A stretch of 64,000 bases of DNA from positions 65,621,296 through 65,685,295 of the forward strand of contig CM053142.1 of assembly GCA_028571685.1 (NCBI GenBank). Direction: 5' to 3'. The notes beneath the pieces are model-generated. The model was given only the letters and a program-made list of their open reading frames with translations, had not been told where the DNA came from and did no database searches. Origin of the DNA: Heterohyrax brucei (taxonomy: Eukaryota > Chordata > Mammalia > Hyracoidea > Procaviidae). Numbering within the stretch: the first letter of the stretch is position 1; each line of letters begins with the position of its first letter. Positions 59,134 through 64,000 of this stretch are shown here, one piece after another. Made by a program: the position numbers and the translations under genes.

Positions 59134-60117
59134 GACAATATTGTATGAGACCACTATTATAAAGACTCAAGAAAAGGATTAAACACAGAAGAAAAGAATT
59201 TTTGATGGTTACAAGGCAGGAGAGGGAGAGGGATATTTATAGATTAGACAGTAGGTAGTAATTGGGTTAGGCGAAGGGAATGACAACACTCAGTAAAAGG
59301 TAGATTAACGTGGCTGGATTATACCAAAATCTAAGAGATTTCATAAAAACAACCCAACATTTCAAAGGATAGAGTACTAGAGTCACAGATGTGGGGATCA
59401 CGGCTTTGGGGGGACACCTAGGTCAACTGACATAATTTAAGATTTTTTTTTAAATAATGTCTGCCTCCCATTTTGATGAGTGGTGTCCAGGGTCTTCAAA
59501 GCTCTCAAGCTGCCTTCTAATTACAATCAATTGGTCCCAATCCACCTAGAGCTGAGGAGGACGAAGGATATTTAAGACATGAGTAAAATACGAGCTCAGG
59601 AGACTGTATGGGCTATATGACTGGGAGACTACATCAGCATGAGACCAGAAGAATTAGGTGGTGCCCAGCCACCACCAGTGACTGTCCTGACAGGGAACAC
59701 AGTGACCTAGTGGGAGAAAAATAGGCAGATCTAGAATTCTATTAAAAGACCAGACTTGATGGTCCAATATCCTTAAGGTTTCCCTCTGAGGACATGGCCC
59801 TTGGTCTGTCTGCCAGCTGAAAACTGAAACCAGTACCGAGGACAATGAGTCAGACACAGATTGGACTGGACTACAAGACAAAGAGAGATGCTTCTTGGAT
59901 TAAATACATATAAGAGGCTGTCAGGGCAGTTCCTGCGCAGAAGTGAGTGGGAGGGTTGAATCGGGGGACAGGAGTTGGTTGCATACAAGAGATACAAGAT
60001 GGAAAGGACGACTGCGCTGTTACAGGGTAGGGAGAGCAGCTAGAGTTGCACAGTGGTATGTGTGCGGTGTTTTATACGGCAAATTGACTTGGACTGTAAA
60101 CCTTCACTTCAAGCACA

Positions 60118-60330
60118 ATAAGACCAAAATGGATGTTATTAGAGAGTGTGAAACTTGCTCTTGGATGTAAAATAGCTAAAGTTAATGGAAAAAATGATGA
60201 AAGTATACTAGCTGAACAGAAGATTTCAAAGGGTAGCTTGGGAAGACAAAGTATTGCAATGAAATCTACAAACCTGGAGTTAGAAAACCAAAAGGGAAGG
60301 GCACTCTTACATTTAGCTGATAACTAAACA
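60118..60330 (+). mobile_element. RTE continuation after the L1 insertion
   Basis: ATAAGACCAAAATGGATGTT, GAAACTTGCTCTTGGATG, AAAATGATGAAAGTATACTA and GAGTTAGAAAACCAAAAGGG align with RTE 55725-55925, the part that follows the piece ending at 50648. The small frame at 60133-60327 is this relic. Confidence 0.8.
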
Positions 60331-60337
60331 AACTTGG

Positions 60338-60482
60338 AGAGCTGGTGGCACAGTGGTTAAAAGACTAGCTGTCAACCAAAAGGTCAGCAGTTCAAATCTT
60401 CCTTAGAAACTGTGGGGCAGTTCTACTCCATCCTACAGGGTCATCATTAATTAGAAACAACTCAACACAAATGAGTTTAAAC
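60338..60482 (+). repeat. AfroSINE, antisense, diverged
   Basis: GGAGAGCTGGTGGCACAGTG, AACCAAAAGGTCAGCAGTTC, GGGGCAGTTCTACTCCATCC; the tail is mutated (AATTAGAAACAACTCAACAC). Confidence 0.85.
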
Positions 60483-60599
60483 AAACTTTTGTCACCTACT
60501 TAATTTATAAAGAAAATACTTTTCAACTAAAGACGAGCAGAATTAGTCTGTAATTTTTGTCAGAGCTTCTTATTTTACTCATGTCTTCCCTTAACTCTA

Positions 60600-60760
60600 G
60601 AATCCCTGGTGGCACAGTAAAGTGCTATGGCTGGTAACCACAAGGCTGGCAGTTCAAATCCACAAGGCACTCCTTGGAAACTCTATGAGGCAGTTCTACT
60701 CTGTCTGTAGCATCCCTATAAGTCAGAATCAACTCGACAGCCATGGATTTGACTTGGGTT
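60600..60760 (+). repeat. AfroSINE, antisense
   Basis: GAATCCCTGGTGGCACAGTA, GGCTGGCAGTTCAAATCCAC, CACTCCTTGGAAACTCTATG, ATAAGTCAGAATCAACTCGA. Confidence 0.9.
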
Positions 60761-61319
60761 CCTATTAACTCTTTCTCTGTGTAGACAGAAGGGTTCTGGA
60801 GAAAGATGCCATGAACTTTTTCCATAGCTTTAAAACTATGTTCCAATAAATTTCCCAAATAGTTAGAAGTGACGTTTACGTTGTGAAAAAATACAGAAAT
60901 GGAAACCTTTTGAGGACTTTTTTTTTTAAAGACAATAACCAGGAAAAAAATCACTTAATTGATTTCATGCTCCTTTAAGTGGATCAAAGATGAACAAGAG
61001 TGTGCATTTTGTGCTACTTTGTACTCTATCATCTCAAAGTGTTCTAAGTAATAACTGTATCCATTTTAGAGATCTGGAGACAGACATTGATTTAAAAGGT
61101 TAGCTTTATATCAATAGCCTACTTAATAGTGAAATTTGAAAAACAACTTTTGTTAAGGGTCTTGGACAAAATTATGCAAAAGAGTAAATAGAAAGAATTA
61201 TGCAAAAGAAAAAATTTCAAGCGTCTGAAGGTGTTAAATTTTATTCTTAATTTCCTTCTTCCATCTTTCTACCAATGCAATTTTCTATATGATGCTAATG
61301 ATGACCCATATGACTCACA
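60761..61319. other. FERRY3: Intron DNA, nothing identified
   Basis: No recognised repeat; the 109-residue minus frame at 60625-60954 starts in a SINE and has no family match. Confidence 0.4.
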
Positions 61320-61480
61320 GAAGCCCTGGTGGTGCAGTCATTGAGAGCTTGGCTGTTAACTGAAAAAATGTCAACTCAAATCCATTATCTGCTTTTTAGA
61401 AACCCTATGGGGCAATTCTATTTTATCCTACACGGTTGCTATGAGTCAGAATTGACTCAGTGGCAACGAGTTTGGTTTTT
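61320..61480 (+). repeat. AfroSINE, first of a tandem pair
   Basis: GAAGCCCTGGTGGTGCAGTC, GTCAACTCAAATCC (B-box region), AACCCTATGGGGCAATTCTA, GTTGCTATGAGTCAGAATTG, ending GAGTTTGGTTTTT. Confidence 0.9.
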
Positions 61481-61639
61481 GGAGCCCTGGAGGCATAGTA
61501 GCCCTGGGTCTGTTAACCAAAAGGCTGGCAGTTTGAATCCACACATGCTCCTTGGAAATTCTATGGGAAGTTCTACTCTGTCCTAAAGGGTTGCTATGAA
61601 TTGGAATCGACTCAGTAGCAATGGGTTTGTTTTGGTTTA
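61481..61639 (+). repeat. AfroSINE, second of a tandem pair
   Basis: It begins at the tail of the previous copy: GGAGCCCTGGAGGCATAGTA, GGCAGTTTGAATCCACACAT, TCTACTCTGTCCTAAAGGGT, ATTGGAATCGACTCAGTAGC. It ends 66 bp from the donor of the 61706-61834 exon. Confidence 0.9.
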
Positions 61640-61700
61640 TGTGACATCAGAGTGGGTAGGAACAGAACATATTGAAAGTGAAACTTAAAACTGCGTTTTA

Positions 61701-63209
<1,509 letters not shown>

Positions 63210-63316
63210 CTAAGTGAATGGTAAAACTTTCTTCTAACTTTCTCTGCTCCTCATAAATCCTTCCATTTGCTTCTGCAGATTCCCTGAACTGATTTGGCTG
63301 GACCTTAATTTCTTCA
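63210..63316 (-). CDS. FERRY3: FERRY3 exon (residues ~243-279), first exon in window
   Basis: The exon is 107 nt. The acceptor (..taatttcag) is at 63317-63318 and the donor GTAAGT begins at 63209. It opens with the third base of a split Ser codon and ends with the first base of a Gly codon completed in the next exon. The peptide reads [10 protein letters not shown], then [14 protein letters not shown] and [11 protein letters not shown], a charged, helix-prone stretch consistent with the predicted coiled-coil middle of C12orf4. The next intron is only 367 bp. Upstream coding exons are not in the window: 63317-64000 holds an AfroSINE and plain intron. Confidence 0.92.
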
Positions 63317-63594
63317 CTGAAATTAATAAAAGTTATTGACATGCTTTGCGTGTTTGTCAAGAAACTTTTCTTAAAGGAAAACAAGCTTGATAATAAAACA
63401 AGAGAAATTTGAACAGCTGAAAAAAGGATTTATTTCTAAACATCCACAGTTACAAGTCAGACCATAACCACCAACAGGTTCTAAAATTCTCCTTTTCTTT
63501 CATTTTCTCACAGAAAGTAATATATATTATTCTTTCAGGCACTATAATATCAATTCATATATTACCATTTAATATTTCCTAATGGCCTAAGAGA

Positions 63595-63757
63595 AACCCT
63601 GGTGGCATAGTAGTTAAGTGCTATACCTGCTAACCAAAAAGTTGACAGTTCACATCCACCATGTGCTCCTTGGAAACTCTGGGGCAGTTCTACTCTGCCT
63701 ATAGGGTTGTTATGAGTTGGAATAGACTTGATGGCACTGGGTTTGGGTTTGATTTGG
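63595..63757 (+). repeat. AfroSINE with clear target duplication
   Basis: AACCCTGGTGGCATAGTAGT, ACTCTGGGGCAGTTCTACTC, GATGGCACTGGGTTTGGG. The direct repeat TAATGGCCTAAGAGA is at 63580-63594 and again from 63758. The exact 15-bp match suggests a comparatively recent insertion. Confidence 0.92.
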
Positions 63758-64000
63758 TAATGGCCTAAGAGAATCATTACATGAAATGGCTAAGTCATTA
63801 CTTTAAAATCATACTGGACTTTGAAACATATATAGCATATGCTGGAGATACTGGTATGGCCATGGCAATTGCTTAAAAGAAGACAACAATGAAGTTTGAC
63901 TCAACTGACTCTTCCTCTCACAAAAAATTTCTCTGTAGCATACTAGGTTGTATGACAGCATTTTACCCATCGTAGACCTTCTTTCAAAATCAGTCCTCTC

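Larger units (their letters stand above)
52872..59162 (+). pseudogene. L1 ORF2 remnant, split by an RTE and an LTR
   Basis: The start MAALNSYLSVYTE is followed by a degraded endonuclease, including CLQDTHLRLKG where L1 normally has a catalytic Glu (QETH); the Glu is Asp here. A reverse-transcriptase piece at 54629-54817 ([13 protein letters not shown]) and the FADD box in MFADDTILYTENS (54942) follow. The RTE enters at 55490. The C-terminal zinc-knuckle region lies near 58360-58400. The LTR sits about 25 bp before the TAA at 59160-59162. Confidence 0.85.
50650..60117 (+). mobile_element. Full-length L1 LINE inserted in the RTE, antisense to FERRY3, inactive
   Basis: It begins GGTAGGGTTAAGATGGTAGA (L1 5' terminus) and ends CCTTCACTTCAAGCAC next to AATAAG. 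Without its two nested insertions (55490-57616 and 58746-59133) it is about 7 kb: 5' UTR, ORF1 (51405-52425), ORF2 (52872-59162), 3' UTR. It is more diverged than the L1 at 30985-38240 and lacks a recognisable A-tail, so it is probably older. RTE sequence on both sides is contiguous, which proves it inserted into the RTE. Confidence 0.9.

Noticed and set aside
58805-59170. 121-residue minus-strand frame as a gene
   Set aside because: It is antisense across the solo LTR and its L1 flank; no family resemblance.
63317-64000. Further upstream FERRY3 exon at the right edge
   Set aside because: No frame matching the preceding part of the protein with an AG/GT border is found in the last 684 bp.

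Overview
This is a vertebrate nuclear window with no bacterial features. It is mammalian and almost certainly afrotherian, most likely an elephant or close relative. The evidence is dozens of AfroSINE-type tRNA-derived SINEs (ends reading ..CTATGAGTCGGAATCGAC..), BovB-like RTE LINEs whose 3' ends share that tail, and lineage-type L1 LINEs, on a background of old L2, MIR, L1M and DNA-transposon relics. The species call is inference; the repeat types are read from the sequence.

There is one recognisable protein-coding gene. Eight consecutive exons on the minus strand, between 63316 and 18833, encode the C-terminal ~310 residues of C12orf4/FERRY3, a subunit of the endosomal FERRY complex that links Rab5 endosomes to mRNAs. 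Every exon has AG/GT splice borders, the phases fit throughout, and the frame is open to a TAG stop at 18833-18835. The 5' half of the gene lies beyond the right edge. The human neighbours, RAD51AP1 on the 5' side and FGF6 on the 3' side, are not visible here.

Layout: 1-18.5 kb is intergenic DNA 3' of the gene. It holds a minus-strand L1 (1-3845) with a nested mariner, old L1 remnants, LTR-like elements, a fold-back mariner derivative, and an AfroSINE that captured an inverted copy of DNA lying 0.4 kb away (13344-13432 versus 13852-13940). 18.8-20.5 kb has the last three exons. 20.5-41.1 kb is a 20.6-kb intron with an ancient L1 split by an RTE, and a 5'-complete but dead L1 (30985-38240). 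41.1-45.3 kb has two exons around a 3.9-kb intron. 45.3-61.7 kb is a 16.5-kb intron dominated by a nested retrotransposon stack (48584-60330): an RTE in inverted halves, split by a full-length L1, itself split by another RTE and by a solo LTR. 61.7-63.3 kb has three more exons close together.

None of the transposon ORFs looks intact. Both long L1s run antisense to the host gene. The most unusual signals are the captured inverted segment inside the 13.8-kb AfroSINE, the 48.6-60.3 kb stack, and a set of 20-64 bp tail-only SINE insertions. Repeat family names come from recognition of consensus features, not from a database search.
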